From Corella eumyota (lineage: Eukaryota; Chordata; Ascidiacea; Phlebobranchia; Corellidae), in contig OY720097.1 of the NCBI GenBank assembly GCA_963082875.1, forward strand, positions 17,926,501 to 17,990,500: a stretch of DNA of 64,000 nucleotides, written 5' to 3'. The notes under the pieces were generated by a model. That model was not told the DNA's origin. It did not search any database and saw nothing but the letters and a program-made list of their open reading frames with translations. Shown here one piece after another: positions 27,101-39,000 of the stretch; position 1 is the stretch's first letter, and every line of letters starts with the position of its first letter. Position numbers and translations under genes: made by a program.

Positions 27101-29593
27101 TTACTGAAAATTTTTGCGAAATGTTTTATCTTGAATGTTAGTTAGGCCAATGCGCGTCTAATAAAATACAAAATTTTAGGTTTTGAGATTTCATAAATTT
27201 TTAATAAAAGTGTCATAACTTTTATGAATATTAATATTTTTGAAAAATATTATGTAAACACGGTAATTGGACCTGTGCGGTTCTAACACAACAATTATTT
27301 TTCGATTTAAAATTTTTTATTTTTTTTTAAAAAATTTGTATGCAATATCATTGGCCAAAAATATCACGTGACCTAATTAAACCCAAAATAAAAATTATCT
27401 CAAACTTTTGTTTTACTAAAAATTTTTGCAAAATGTTTTATCTTGAATGTTATTTAGGCCAATGCGCGTCTAACAAAATACAAAATTTTAGGTTTTGAGA
27501 TTTCATAAATTTTTAATAAAAGTTTCATAACTTTTATGAATATTAATATTTTCGAAAAATATTTTGTAAACACGGTAATTGGACCTGTGCGGTTCTAACA
27601 CAACAATTAATTTTCGATTTAAAATTTTTTATTTTTTTTCAAAAAATTTGTATGCATTGGCCAAAAATATCACGTGACCTAATTAAACCCAAAATAAAAA
27701 TTATCTCAAACTTTTGTTCTATTCAAAATTTTTGCAAAATGTTTTATCTTGAATGTTAGTTAGGCCAATGCGCGCCTAATTAAATATAAAATTTCAGATT
27801 TTGAGATTTCATAAATTTTTAATAAAAGTTTCATAAGAAAAATATTTTGTAAACACGGTAATTGGACCTGTGCGGTTCTAACACAACAATTATTTTTTCG
27901 ATTTAAAATTTTTTATTTTTTTTCAAACAATTTGTGTGCAATATCATTGGCCAAAAATATCACGTGACCTAATGAAAACCAAAATAAAAATTACCTCAAA
28001 CTTTTGTTTTACTAAAAATTTTCGCGAAATGTTTTATCTTGAATGTTAGTTAGGCGAATGCGCGTCTAACAAAATACAAAATTTTAGGTTTTGAGATTTC
28101 ATAAATTTTTAATAAAAGTGTCATAACTTTTATGAATATTAATATTTTTGAAAAATATTATGTAAACACGGTAATTGGACCTGTGCGGTTCTAACACAAC
28201 AATTATTTTTCGATTTAAAATTTTTTATTTTTTTTCAAAAAATTTGTATGCAATATCATTGGCCAAAAATATCACGTGACCTAATTAAACCTAAATTAAA
28301 AATTATCTCAAACTTTTGTTCTATTCAAAATTTTTGCAAAATGTTTTATCTTGAATGTTAGTTAGGCCAATGCGCGCCTAATTAAATATAAAATTTCAGA
28401 TTTTGAGATTTCATAAATTTTTAATAAAAGTTTCGTAACTTTTATGAATATTAATATTTTTGAAAAATATTTTGTAAACACGGTAATTGGACCTGTGCGG
28501 TTCTAACACAACAATTATTTTTCGATTTAAAATTTTTTATTTTTTTTCAAACAATTTGTGTGCAATATCATTGGCCAAAAATATCACGTGACCTAATGAA
28601 AACCAAAATAAAAATTACCTCAAACTTTTGTTTTACTAAAAATTTTTGCGAAATGTTTTATCTTGAATGTTAGTTAGGCCAATGCGCGTCTAATAAAATA
28701 CAAAATTTTAGGTTTTGAGATTTCATAAATTTTTAATAAAAGTGTCATAACTTTTATGAATATTAATATTTTCGAAAAATATTTTGTAAACACGGTAATT
28801 GGACCTATGCGGTTCTAACACAACAATTATTTTTCGATTTAAAATTTTTAATTTTTTTTCAAAAAATTTGTATGCAATATCATTGGCCAAAAATATCACG
28901 TGACCTAATTAAACCCAAAATAAAAATTACCTCAAACTTTTGTTTTACTGAAAATTTTCGTAAATTATTTTATTTTGAATGTTAGTTAGGCGAATGCGCG
29001 TCTAATAAAATACAAAATTTTAGGTTTTGAGATTTCATAAATTTTTAATAAAAGTTTCATAACTTTTATGAATATTAATATTTTTGAAAAATATTATGTA
29101 AACACGGTAATTGGACCTGTGCGGTTCTAACACAACAATTATTTTTCGATTTAAAATTTTTTATTTTTTTTTTAAAATTTGTATGCAATATCATTGGCCA
29201 AAAATATCACGTGACCTAATTAAACCCAAAATAAAAATTACCTCAAACTTTTGTTTTACTAAAAATTTTCGCGAAATGTTTTATCTTAAATGTTAGTTAG
29301 GCCAATGCGCGTCTAATAAAATACAAAATTTTAGGTTTTGAGATTTCATAAATTTTTAATAAAAGTTTCATAACTTTTATGAATATTAATATTTTTGAAA
29401 AATATTATGTAAACACGGTAATTGAACCTGTGCGATTCTAACACAACAATTATTTTTCGATTTAAAATTTTTTATTTTGTTTCAAAAAATTTGTATGCAA
29501 TATCATTGGCCAAAAATATCACGTGACCTAATTAATCCCAAAATAAAAATTACCTCAAACTTTTGTTTTACTGAAAATTTTTAGGAAATGTTT
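21184..29593. repeat. 312-bp satellite array, ~27 monomers with higher-order structure
   Basis: CACGTGACC recurs at 21492, 21804, 22094, 22406, 22718, 23028, 23341, 23651, 23963, 24275, 24587, 24893, 25183, 25495, 25807, 26119, 26429, 26741, 27053, 27365, 27671, 27961, 28273, 28585, 28897, 29208 and 29520, so most spacings are 310-313 bp. Short 290-bp monomers (lacking ~22 bp around TTTATGAATATTAATATT) follow 306-bp monomers at 24587 and 27365. Each monomer carries a CACGTG E-box, TTAGGCCAATGCGCG (CCAAT-like) and CACGGTAATTGGACCTGTGC. No coding capacity; it ends abruptly at 29593. Confidence 0.97.
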
Positions 29594-30370
29594 TATTCAT
29601 TTTCGAGTTTTGGGCAAAGATTAAATTAATTTTAGGGTTTTGGACAAAGATTAAATTTATTTTTTGGTTTTGGACAAAGTTTAAATTTATTTTCGGGTTT
29701 TGGACAACGATTAAATTAATTTTAGGGTTTTGGACAAAGATTAAATTCATTTTTTGGTTTTGGACAAAGTTTAAATTTATTTTCGGGTTTTGGACAAAAA
29801 TTAAATTAATTTTCGGGTTTTGGGCAAAGTTTAAATTCATTTTCGGGTTTTGGACAAAGTTTAAATTTATTTTCGGGTTTTGGACAAAGATTAAATTTAT
29901 TTTTGGGTTTTGAACAAAAATTAAATTAATTTTCGGGTTTTGGACAAAGATTAAATTTATTTTCGGGTTTTGGACAAAGATTAAATTCATTTTCGGGTTT
30001 TGGACAAAGATTAAATTATTTTTTTAAGTTTTAAATTATTTTCGGGTTTTTGACAAAGGTTTAAATTCATTTTCGGGTTTTGAACAAAGTTAAAATTAAT
30101 TTTCGGGTTTTTGACAACGATTAAATTCATTTTCAGGTTTTGAATTAAGTTTTAAATTATTTTCGGAGTTTTGGACAAAGTTTAAATTAATTTTCGGGTT
30201 TTGAACAAAGATTAAATTCATTTTTGAGTTTTGGGCAAAGATTAAATTAATTTTCGGATTTTGGACAAAGATTAAATTAATTTTCAGGTTTTGGACAAAG
30301 TTTAAATTAATTTTTGGGTTTTGAACAAAGATTAAATTCATTTTCAAAGTTTTGGACAAAGTTTTAATTA
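29594..30370. repeat. 30-31-bp minisatellite (~25 copies)
   Basis: Unit TTTTGGACAAAGATTAAATT plus AATTTTCGGG, with drift. Because the unit is mostly 30 bp, the minus strand stays open for 140 codons and reads a decapeptide like FVQNPKINLI. A coding role is unlikely: units of 31 bp break the frame, and no splice context is seen. Confidence 0.95.
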
Positions 30371-31029
30371 AGTTACGACTTTTAAGTTTGGCAGGTCAAA
30401 GTTAAAACCTATTAAATAATAACTGTTTTTTTTTCATGTTTATTCATTATTGCAAGCACATATAATTACAATACAGTATAAGTAAAGGTATATGAATTAC
30501 CTGAATGTATTTTATGATTTATAAAAGAGTTTAATTAATTTATGTAAATAAGGATAATTATTTGTGATAAAGGAAACAAATTTACATTTAAGTCAAAATA
30601 TAAAGTCACACTTTAGAATAAATTGTAATAATTATAAAAAAATACACATAACATTAGAAACTACTATAAATGGGCATTACAGTTACTGATAGTTTAATAA
30701 ATTGCATTTAGTTTGGTCATCAACCCGATCATACAAAAAGCTGCTCGGCCAGATACTAAAAATAAAAAAAACAGAGTTAGTATTTGTTTATGGTAATCTA
30801 CCCTGCAAGAAAAATAAATAAAATGTTAGATTAAGTCTTCTTGTAACAGGAACTCTAAAAATAAAGAACAAATTAAAATTGGCCAAAAACAAATCGACGA
30901 GCTCTCCGAAATATTCAACCAGAATCTATAAAAAAAAAAAAAAATGTTAAAATTTGTTTTTGGTAATCTAACCTGAAAAAAAACCTGTAAAAAAGGATTA
31001 GTTTGGTTAATAAGTCTCCTGTATAAATA
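30371..31029. other. A+T-rich spacer with a degenerate ~180-bp duplication
   Basis: On the minus strand, GGTTAGATTACCAAAAACAA (near 30975) and GGTAGATTACCATAAACAAA (near 30800) are each followed by a pyrimidine run, AG and a short CTGG-rich stretch (near 30930 and 30755). These resemble repeated acceptor-like units but give no extended reading frame. Confidence 0.4.
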
Positions 31030-31735
31030 AAAATATCTTTGGGCCCCTGTATAGAGAAAAATTAGGTTAATAGGGCCCCCTGTATGGAGAAAAATTGGGT
31101 TAATAAGGCCCCTGTATAGAGAAAAAATGGGTTAAAAAGGCCCCTGTATAGAAAAAAAATTGGGTTAATAAGGCCCCTGTATAGAGAAAAAATGGGTTAA
31201 AAAAGCCCCTGTATAGAGAAAAATTGGGTTAATCAGGCCCATGTTTAGAAAAAAAAATTGGGTTAATAAGGCTCCTGTTAAAAAAAATTTGGTTAATAAG
31301 GCCCCTGTTTAGAGAAAAAATTGGGTTAATAAGACCCCTGTTTAGAGAAAAAATTAGGTTAATAAGGCCCCTGTTTAGAGAAAAAATTGGGTTAATAAAG
31401 GCCCCTGTTTAGAGAAAAAATTGGGTTAATAAGACCCCTGTTTAAAGAAAAATTAGGTTAATAAGGCCCCTGTTTTGAGAAAAAAATTGGGTTAATAAGA
31501 CCCCTGTTTAGAGAAAAATTAGGTTAATAAGGCCCCTGTTTAGAGAAAAAATGGGGTTAATAAGGCCCCTGTTTAGAGAAAAAAAATGGGTTAATAAGGC
31601 CCGTTTAGAAAAAAAATTGGGTTAATAAGGCCCCTGTTTAGAGAAAAAATTGGGTTAATAAGGCCCGTTTAGAGAAAAAATTGGGTTAATAAGGCTCCTG
31701 TTTAGAGAAAAAATTGGGTTAATAAAGCCCCCTGC
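31030..31735. repeat. ~34-bp minisatellite (~20 copies)
   Basis: Unit AAGGCCCCTGTTTAGAGAAA plus AAATTGGGTTAAT, length 31-36 bp. The left copies read TGTATAGAG, the right copies TGTTTAGAG, so two subfamilies lie side by side. Confidence 0.95.
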
Positions 31736-31920
31736 GTAAAAAAATAAGAAACGCCTGTAATAAATAAAAGAAAATTTATATTTTGGAAAGCAGAAAAAAT
31801 AAGCAACGCCTGTAAAAAAATAAAGGAATTCAGAAATTGGAAAATAAGAAACGCCTGTAATAAAAAAAAGAATTTAGAATACAGAGAAAAAACAAGTAAT
31901 GTCTGTATTAAAATCATTAT
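31736..31920. repeat. ~60-bp tandem repeat (3 copies)
   Basis: AATAAGAAACGCCTGTAATA recurs with changes near 31742, 31798, 31842 and, weaker, 31890. CCTGT is shared with the neighbouring 34-bp units. Confidence 0.75.
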
Positions 31921-32199
31921 TAGAAAATTGTTTGTATGTTTTTATAGTGTTAGTTTTTGTATGCCTGAATCTAAATGTCTGTTGCTAATTCTAGTTTGGG
32001 AAACTCCCACGAAAACATTTTAGTAATATTTATTTTGGGTTCCAACCCACAAACATTAAGTAGTATTTACGTAAGGCTCTGCCCACAAAATTTAATAATA
32101 TATAGCATAAATATAATATATATACAGTTAAAAATACCGTAATTTGCATAAATAAATACATTTACACACACATAAACCTAGTTTTTAAATAATCTTCTA

Positions 32200-32880
32200 T
32201 TCTATTGCACCTTACACTTAAGCTTAGTTTTATACACTTTAAAAACCACTATAGCGCTTGTTTATGAATTTTTAACTAGTCACAAAATAAAAAGAGAATA
32301 GGCACGTTCTACTATACTATATATATACACATATAACACACACTTAAGCCTAGTTTCACACTTAAAATACCAGCAAAGCACTTAATTATGAGTTTTTAAC
32401 CAGTCACAAAATCAAAAAGAATAGGCACGTTCTACCAACTCACATCTGCTCTTTAACTAAATTTATATACAGCATATGTTTAACATAGGGCGAATAAATA
32501 TACAGTAAATTGCATAAAAACACACACAATATTTATATATATACCACACATAGGCCTAGTTTTAAAAAAGCCTATTCTAATGTAAATTCTACAGCGGCAA
32601 AAACTTTTATAGACCACACTTTTAAAAAACCATTAAACAGTCCCGTTTAATATAATTATGAACACACAGAAACCTAAACACATTGGGACTGTGTCAACTA
32701 TACAACATTTTATGCGCAAAATTATGAGTGTTTTTTAACTAGTCACACATAAAAAGAAAATGCAGACACGTTAAACTTTTAACCCGTAAGAATTTTAAAG
32801 CGCTTTATTATGAAGTATTAAACATATAAAAAATCAGGCACGAAAAAACCTACAGACCCTACAGACCTTATCTTAATATT
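32200..32880. repeat. Diverged ~120-bp tandem repeat
   Basis: The motif set TTATGAGTTTTTAACCAGTC, ACAAAATAAAAAGA and GGCACGTTCTAC occurs near 32260 and 32385, with weaker copies near 32705 and 32810. Flanks share CACACTTAAGCCTAGTTT. Confidence 0.6.
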
Positions 32881-32884
32881 AAAT

Positions 32885-33030
32885 ATAATAAAGGTCCTGA
32901 GATTTTTTTTGAGTTGATCGAGTTAAAATGAGGTCCTGAGACTTTTTTTTAAGTTCAACTAGTTAAAAGTGAGGTCCTGAGACTATTTTTTAAGTTTGTA
33001 AGATGATCCAATCCTTGTCTTCGGGTCCTG
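32885..33030. repeat. ~48-bp tandem repeat (3-4 copies)
   Basis: GAGGTCCTGAGACTTTTTTT followed by AAGTTCAACTAGTTAAAAGT, with copies near 32892, 32930, 32972 and a partial near 33025. Confidence 0.75.
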
Positions 33031-33224
33031 AGTTTTTTCAAAACTTAACTTCTTCCTTGCTAGTTGCAAGGGAGACTTATAATGACTCCTTCCATTTTCC
33101 ATTCCTCCAATTCCTGCCAATATCTTTTTCCTCCAATCTCATAATCCAAATATAATCCATTTTTGCTGCATAGAAAATATCGTTTAGAATAAATAATGGA
33201 CACTAAACCCTAACTTAACAAAGA

Positions 33225-33500
33225 TACGCCAATTTTCTGCCATTGTGTTTTAAGATACGCCAATTTGTACTTTTATATGCCAATTTTTAATTTTTATATG
33301 CCAAATAATTTAAAATATGCTAATTTTTATATGCCAAATAATTTAAGATAAGCCAATGTTTTAATTTTCATATGCCAAATAATTTAAGATATGCTAATGT
33401 TTTGATTTTAATATGCAAAATAAACTAAGATATGCCAATGTTTCAATTGTCATATGCCAAATAATTTTATGATATGTTATATATTTAATTGCTTATCATA
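33225..33500. repeat. ATATGCCAA-type minisatellite
   Basis: Units of about 22 and 55 bp built from ATATGCCAAATAATTTAAGA and TATGCCAATGTTTTAATTTT. It is the last of the run of minisatellite blocks that began at 29594. Confidence 0.75.
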
Positions 33501-33796
33501 GACATGCCAAAGTTTTTTAACTAAGGTTATAGATTAAATACCCCGTTTTACTATTTCATGGAAGTACCTGTGCATCAACACAGGTTTAATAATGTTCATA
33601 AATATTTAAATACTTAAATAATATTATATTATATATTAAAATTAATAATTTTCATAGTAAAAACTTAGATTGACCTAATTTTTTTATTTGGGATTTTTAA
33701 TTATGCCTTCAAACTTAAAAAAATAAAATTAGGCTATTTCCAATTAATTTTTTTTTTTTAGAATAAAATATTTAAAAAAATCTAACTAAGAATCAC

Positions 33797-34250
33797 CTGG
33801 AAAGTTTGTAGAATTTCATGACCACAAGATGTTGCTCAAGTTCATTCCTTACATTGCTCACTTTTCACACTAAAAAAATAATTGTTGTTAACTAAAAGTC
33901 TATTACACGAACGTATTGTATGAAAAATTGTTTTCCATAACTTACAGAAATATTTTTCGCCATAATTAATTGTTTTTAAATTAAAATAAAAAAAAAATTA
34001 ACAAACACTTTCGTAAATAAAAATATTAATAAAAAATACTAATGTATTAAATATCTCCCTTTATATAATGTAAATACTATAACAATTATTAATAACTCTA
34101 AAAAAACGATTTACAAAGCACTAACAAAAACACGTGTACTCACCTCGAAAGTCCATCTGGAAAGAACTAGAAATTCGATTTCGAAATTAAAATTCTACGT
34201 CACTGGCCACTGCGCATGTGCAGTAATCTGCGTGTGTGTGTGTATCCACG
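33797..34250 (-). ncRNA. Possible leftward noncoding spliced transcript
   Basis: On the minus strand a strong 5' splice site (TTTCGAG|GTGAGTAC) ends at 34144. A well-formed 73-nt exon lies at 33797-33869 (TTTTTTTAG|TGTGAAAAG ... CTTTCCAG|GTGATT). All three joined frames hit stops within a few codons, so if real it is noncoding or a UTR. It would run toward the minisatellite blocks. Only the splice-site patterns are seen; transcription is an inference. Confidence 0.3.
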
Positions 34251-34440
34251 GCGTCTTGAACTAAAAAAGCGCCGCCCTAACTGTCAATCAAATTTCATTT
34301 CTTTAATTAACCTTTATAATTTGGGCTAAAAACGAGCACGTGTTTCAACAGAGCGCTTTATGATGCAACAATCGGGTTGCTAAAAAATGTCTCGTGGAAG
34401 CGCACTAATTAAGAAGCGACATTCCTCGCGCCTCGCTTAA
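34180..34440. promoter_or_regulatory. CpG-containing island with NRF-1-like site
   Basis: Against a very A+T-rich background this stretch has several CpG (GGCGTC, AAGCGCCGCCC, GAGCGC, GAAGCGAC, CTCGCGCCTCGC), a TGCGCATGTGCA at 34211-34222 close to the NRF-1 palindrome, and CACGTG near 34338. It looks like a promoter. The nearest downstream candidate is the leftward noncoding transcript. Confidence 0.4.
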
Positions 34441-34989
34441 AAAAAGAGAAAAATTTCAAGTTTTAAACGCTTTGTAGCAGATGGTAAAATAATTATTCAT
34501 TGATTAAAATTCGCCATTTTTTTCCTTAGTTAAGAAGTTTAAACTATTCTATTCTTATTAAAAACGTCATGATCCTTATCTTACGTGGCACATAACATAT
34601 TGCATAAATAGCTCATACTTGTTAAACATCTTTAAATATATTTTTTTAGTAATTTAGCTTTACATGTTGTAATAAAAGGCCATTGTTATTTGTGATTGCA
34701 AATCACGTGATTAGGTCCTGCCCTAATCATTACTTTACTAATATACTAAGGGTTTTGTATAAAAAAGATCGTGATTAAAATTAGATTAAACTAGAAATTG
34801 CATGCCTCAATTAACTTACCTTTAAAACAACATAACCTACTTTAAATACTTATAATAAGGCATAACAATTATACTAGCTTATATTTAAAAATCAAAAATT
34901 TGATTAAGTTAATTCAACAATTTATATATATAATGATTTTTTTGGGTGTTTAAGCTATTCGTTAATACTAAGCATAAGAAAGAATAGTG

Positions 34990-35068
34990 TAGAATTGGTG
35001 CGGCTCGAACCCAAAACCTTTCGGCTCGTAGTCCGCTGGAAAGACCGGTACCACACTACCAGACTATT
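34990..35068 (-). repeat. Degenerate tRNA-like sequence
   Basis: Minus strand: TCTGGTAGTGTGGTACCGGT (A-box-like) and GGTTTTGGGTTCGAGCCGC (B-box-like). The T stem pairs only 3 of 5. It is probably a SINE head or a tRNA pseudogene. Confidence 0.5.
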
Positions 35069-35242
35069 TTAAAAGTATCGCTTTTCGTAAAAATACCGTT
35101 AATTTACAAACGTTAGATAATGCCCATAAGTAAGTTTTAGTAAACAACATGCTAATATCCGAAAAATTTTAGATCTATTTTTAAGTTGTTTTTTATGAAT
35201 AAAATTTCCCGCTATGTTAAGAAATATGAAGTCGCGGAACAT

Positions 35243-35535
35243 AATACCGGCAGCGTAGTGTAAAGAACAATTACTACACCACACATGAGGTCGTTGGTTC
35301 AATTCTCACTGATCTTATGCTGTAGCGCCCTTGAGTAAGGCGTTATAAACGGTATGAACTCCTGCTGGGCCAGCACTTAATCAGCAGCATAATTACTGGG
35401 CAATTATAATCTATAATATCCCAAACTGCTAAAGGCAACTTGAGACTGGGTCGGAGTAACTGATGTTATTCTATGTTTAAGTCGCGCATTCGACTTTCCC
35501 ACATCGAGGATAAAGATGTACACAAAAAAAATTAT
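35243..35535 (+). mobile_element. tRNA-derived SINE, full-length copy
   Basis: The head has GCAGCGTAGTGTAAAGAACA and GGTTCAATTCTCACTG (A and B boxes). The body has GCCCTTGAGTAAGGCGTTAT, GCTGGGCCAGCACTTAATCA, TTATAATCTATAATATCC and CGCATTCGACTTTCCCACAT, and it ends in an A-rich tail. The same body appears on the minus strand at 61133-61375 and as a 3' fragment near 41520. The composition recalls known Ciona SINEs, but I cannot assign a named family. Confidence 0.8.
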
Positions 35536-36019
35536 ACGTAACACTACGTTAAAGTTTTCCTCCTAATTTAAACTCTTAAAAACGCCAGTGGTTTGAATTT
35601 TAAATGTTTTTAGCCCACAATAAAAATTATAACTTTCAATAATGTTTATTAAACGACAAAACATAAACTGCAACATAATATAAAAAAACTTGAAGACAGA
35701 ACACAAAAACTTATCAAGAGCAATAAAACAAAAAAAGAAAAGGAAAAAAAAGACAGCATAGGTTGTAAATAAAATTAATAGTACGCAATTTTATTTAAAA
35801 CAACAAATATGCATACCCAATCTTATAGTAAAATTTGTTAAAGCAAATACATAAAGACTTGTAAAAATATACTTTATTTAATTTTAGTGATAGTTCCACA
35901 ATTTATAAAACCAACCAAAAAAATTTCATTCAAAATTTCAATCGCCTAAAATTAAAATTTCAACCGCCTTCAGTAAAATAAATAAGATAGAAGATGTAAA
36001 TAATAAACAAAACATTGTT
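35536..36019. other. 3' flank of the CAPN15 gene
   Basis: A+T-rich. TTTATT (AATAAA on the minus strand) occurs near 35786 and 35875, either of which could end the calpain transcript. No other feature seen. Confidence 0.5.
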
Positions 36020-39000
36020 TTATAATGGAATAGGTTTATGTAACCCAACTAGGTCCCGAGTTATGATAGGTTGATTTAAAACTGATGGTGGAGCCCAATC
36101 TTTTAAAGAAGACATTGGAGATAACCGATGAGTAAGTTTGTGAGTAATTGAGAATCCACTGTAACTATCAAGTTGACTTAACACTACAATCACTTGACTA
36201 CAACAAAAAAATTATCAAAATTTAAAAAAAATAAAAATTGAAAAATTAATTTTGTAACTTAAAAAAAAAAAAAACTTCTTTGATGTATTTATCTTATAAT
36301 GAGCAAAAAGGTAATTTTTTTTTGATAATTTACAATAAACAATCATAAATACTAAATACCATTTATAATAAAAACGATTCTTGAAAAATTAAAAGCGCCT
36401 TTAGATATTTAACACCAAATTAAAAAATTCTTACCTATGCAAAGGAGGTATGCTATCGACTGTTAAAAATTTTCCCCGAGTTGAAACAACGTTGGTAGAC
36501 TCCACACAATCACACTTAACATGAAAATGCATGTTTGGATGTCGATTTTCCATTACAGCTATAAGGCCACCCCAACCCCGAGACAATACATAACATGTCA
36601 CACCATCTCTTAACTAAATATACAATTTCGCAATCAATTTATTAAATATTTATCTAATGAAGTTTAGTGAACAATTTTCGAATGTCCAATATATTTCCAT
36701 TTAAAAATCAAGAGTTTGGGGTGCCTGAGCAAATTGAGATGGGCATATATTTGTTCTAACCATGCTAAAAATTTAAGACTGTAGCGCAAGCAGTCAACAA
36801 GTTTAAAAAAAAAATTTAATACAAAAACATAACATCAATATTTAAAATAAAACCATACGCATATTTAATAACTGTTATAATTTCAAATTTACTAAAGAAG
36901 TTAGGTATAATTTTATTTAAAGAAAGCTTAACTAAAAAATAATTTGGTTTGACAACATACTGATTTTTGGTCCCCCTTATTTGCAGCAATTTTAGATATA
37001 ACCCGAGACATAGAAGTATCAATATTCGAAGTTTTATCAAATTCTACTTTCTTGCTACTATGTAATACAAGCACGTATTCTGCTTGTCTAGCAACAGGTT
37101 GATCTATTGTTCTCTGACCACCTTAAAATATAAATCAATAATTTAAAACAGTTAAGAATTTCGCGAGTAAAAAAATTTAATTAAAATAAAAAAAAGTTTT
37201 CAGGAAAAAGGCCTATCAATTTTCTTAAAAAACAAAAATGCCGTAAATATTTAAAAATATTATGTAATATCAAACAGAGCAACTACAAACTAAAGTTTAA
37301 TCAGGAAAAACTAAAAAAATAACAATTTTCTTACCATTTGCAGTAACAAAACCAGATAACCAATGATTGAAAGCAACACAAATTACAATATAGTTGCCAG
37401 GTTCCAAAAAGTAATTACAATAAATTTGTTTTTTCACCTTAAAAAAGATTAAACTTTAAACTAAATTTAAACATTTTATTAAATAATTTCACAAAAAAAC
37501 TTTAAGTTAAAGGTATAGCCACAAACAAAACAAAAATAAAATTTAGGATAAAACCATAAATTATCAAGAAAATTAAGCATTTAAACTTAACATACTTGTC
37601 TAGGTGCACATTGTATTAATGCACCGAGTAAATATTTTCCGTTGTTTTTAGTGGCACGAAATATAGCAATACAAGCATCTACTGGGTAACGATTCGAACT
37701 ATACTGTGATCTAAAACAAAACAATGCAAAAAATTAATTTAATTTTCCAAATTGGTATAGTTTATATTATTTGTAACAGATTTTAACCGTCACTACGCAG
37801 CCAATTAAATAAAAAAAAATTAACTAATGAATTATAAATTTTTTAGAAAAAGCATTACTAAAAAAATTATTCAAAAAAGAATTTTTTAGATAAATACATT
37901 TAAAATTTAATAAAATAATCCAAAAAATATAGTGTGTGACCTCTTATACTGCACGTCAATTACTATGTTATAATAAATTAATCAACTCCATGCTACGTAA
38001 TTATCAACAGTTAACAACTATAAGAATTAATGACTTGATAATAAAATTTTGTGATAGTTAAATAAAAGCTAATTTCATTATGACTAAACATATAATAATG
38101 TGAATTATAAAATGGAATTTTTTAAATCCCAAAAATTTTTAAAAATATGTAAATACCTTGCTAGTTGTTGAAAAAGACAAAATTCTAATTCAGAACTGCT
38201 GAATACATTTAAGTAGAATCCGGATATTGGGTCTGAAGCCTTGCTTGGAAAAGTTCCACTGACTCTCATGCTCACCCAATCTTTTCCATATATTTTACAT
38301 ATGTCTACACAATCAAAATACCTAAAAAAGTAAACAGAATTTTGATTTAAAATCAAGTATAGGGCAAAATTCGATGGACTGCAAAAAAATTTTATTTTGC
38401 ATAATATAAATAAATAACTGTATCATTATTTTGATAAAGTATCATTATTTTAATAATATTTAGTCAAAATTGCGTACAATGTGCAAATACAAATAAAAAA
38501 TAAGGTCTAATAAGATAGCACATTGGATTAAAGATCAAATTAAATAAAATAATATTGATTTTTAATGAATTTTATTAAAAAATTATTAAAAACAAACTTG
38601 ATCATATCTTCTAAGTTCATCCAGAAAGTCCCATCTTGTGATCGATAAGGGTTAAGTCTTCTCGTAAGTGCAGGGTTATCCTTCCACTTGGGGGACCCAT
38701 CACACCAATCACCCTTCCATGAAAATTGACCCCATGGGTTACGAAGTTGAATTAATCTGGAAAGAGGGTTTAAGTTACTAAAACTTTTTTTTAATTCTCT
38801 TTTATTTACTTTTATGAAATTTTATAATTAGAAAAAAACTGTTAAAAATATATAAATTTATCTATTGTCAACACAAGGTTATATTAAGTTACTAAATTAC
38901 CAAAATAAAAAAAACAGCTAAAAAAATTTAAAATTCACAAAATTTTATTAAAAATTTACCTCACTGGTCCATTTTTTGATTCAGCAGCAGTCACATCAAG

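Noticed and set aside
21184-29593. CENP-B-box-bearing centromeric satellite
   Set aside because: No TTCGTTGGAAACGGGA-like motif in the monomer. A centromeric location cannot be inferred from one 8-kb array.
29568-31735. Regular 30- and 34-bp repeats as a CRISPR array
   Set aside because: Units are contiguous without unique spacers, and the genome is eukaryotic.
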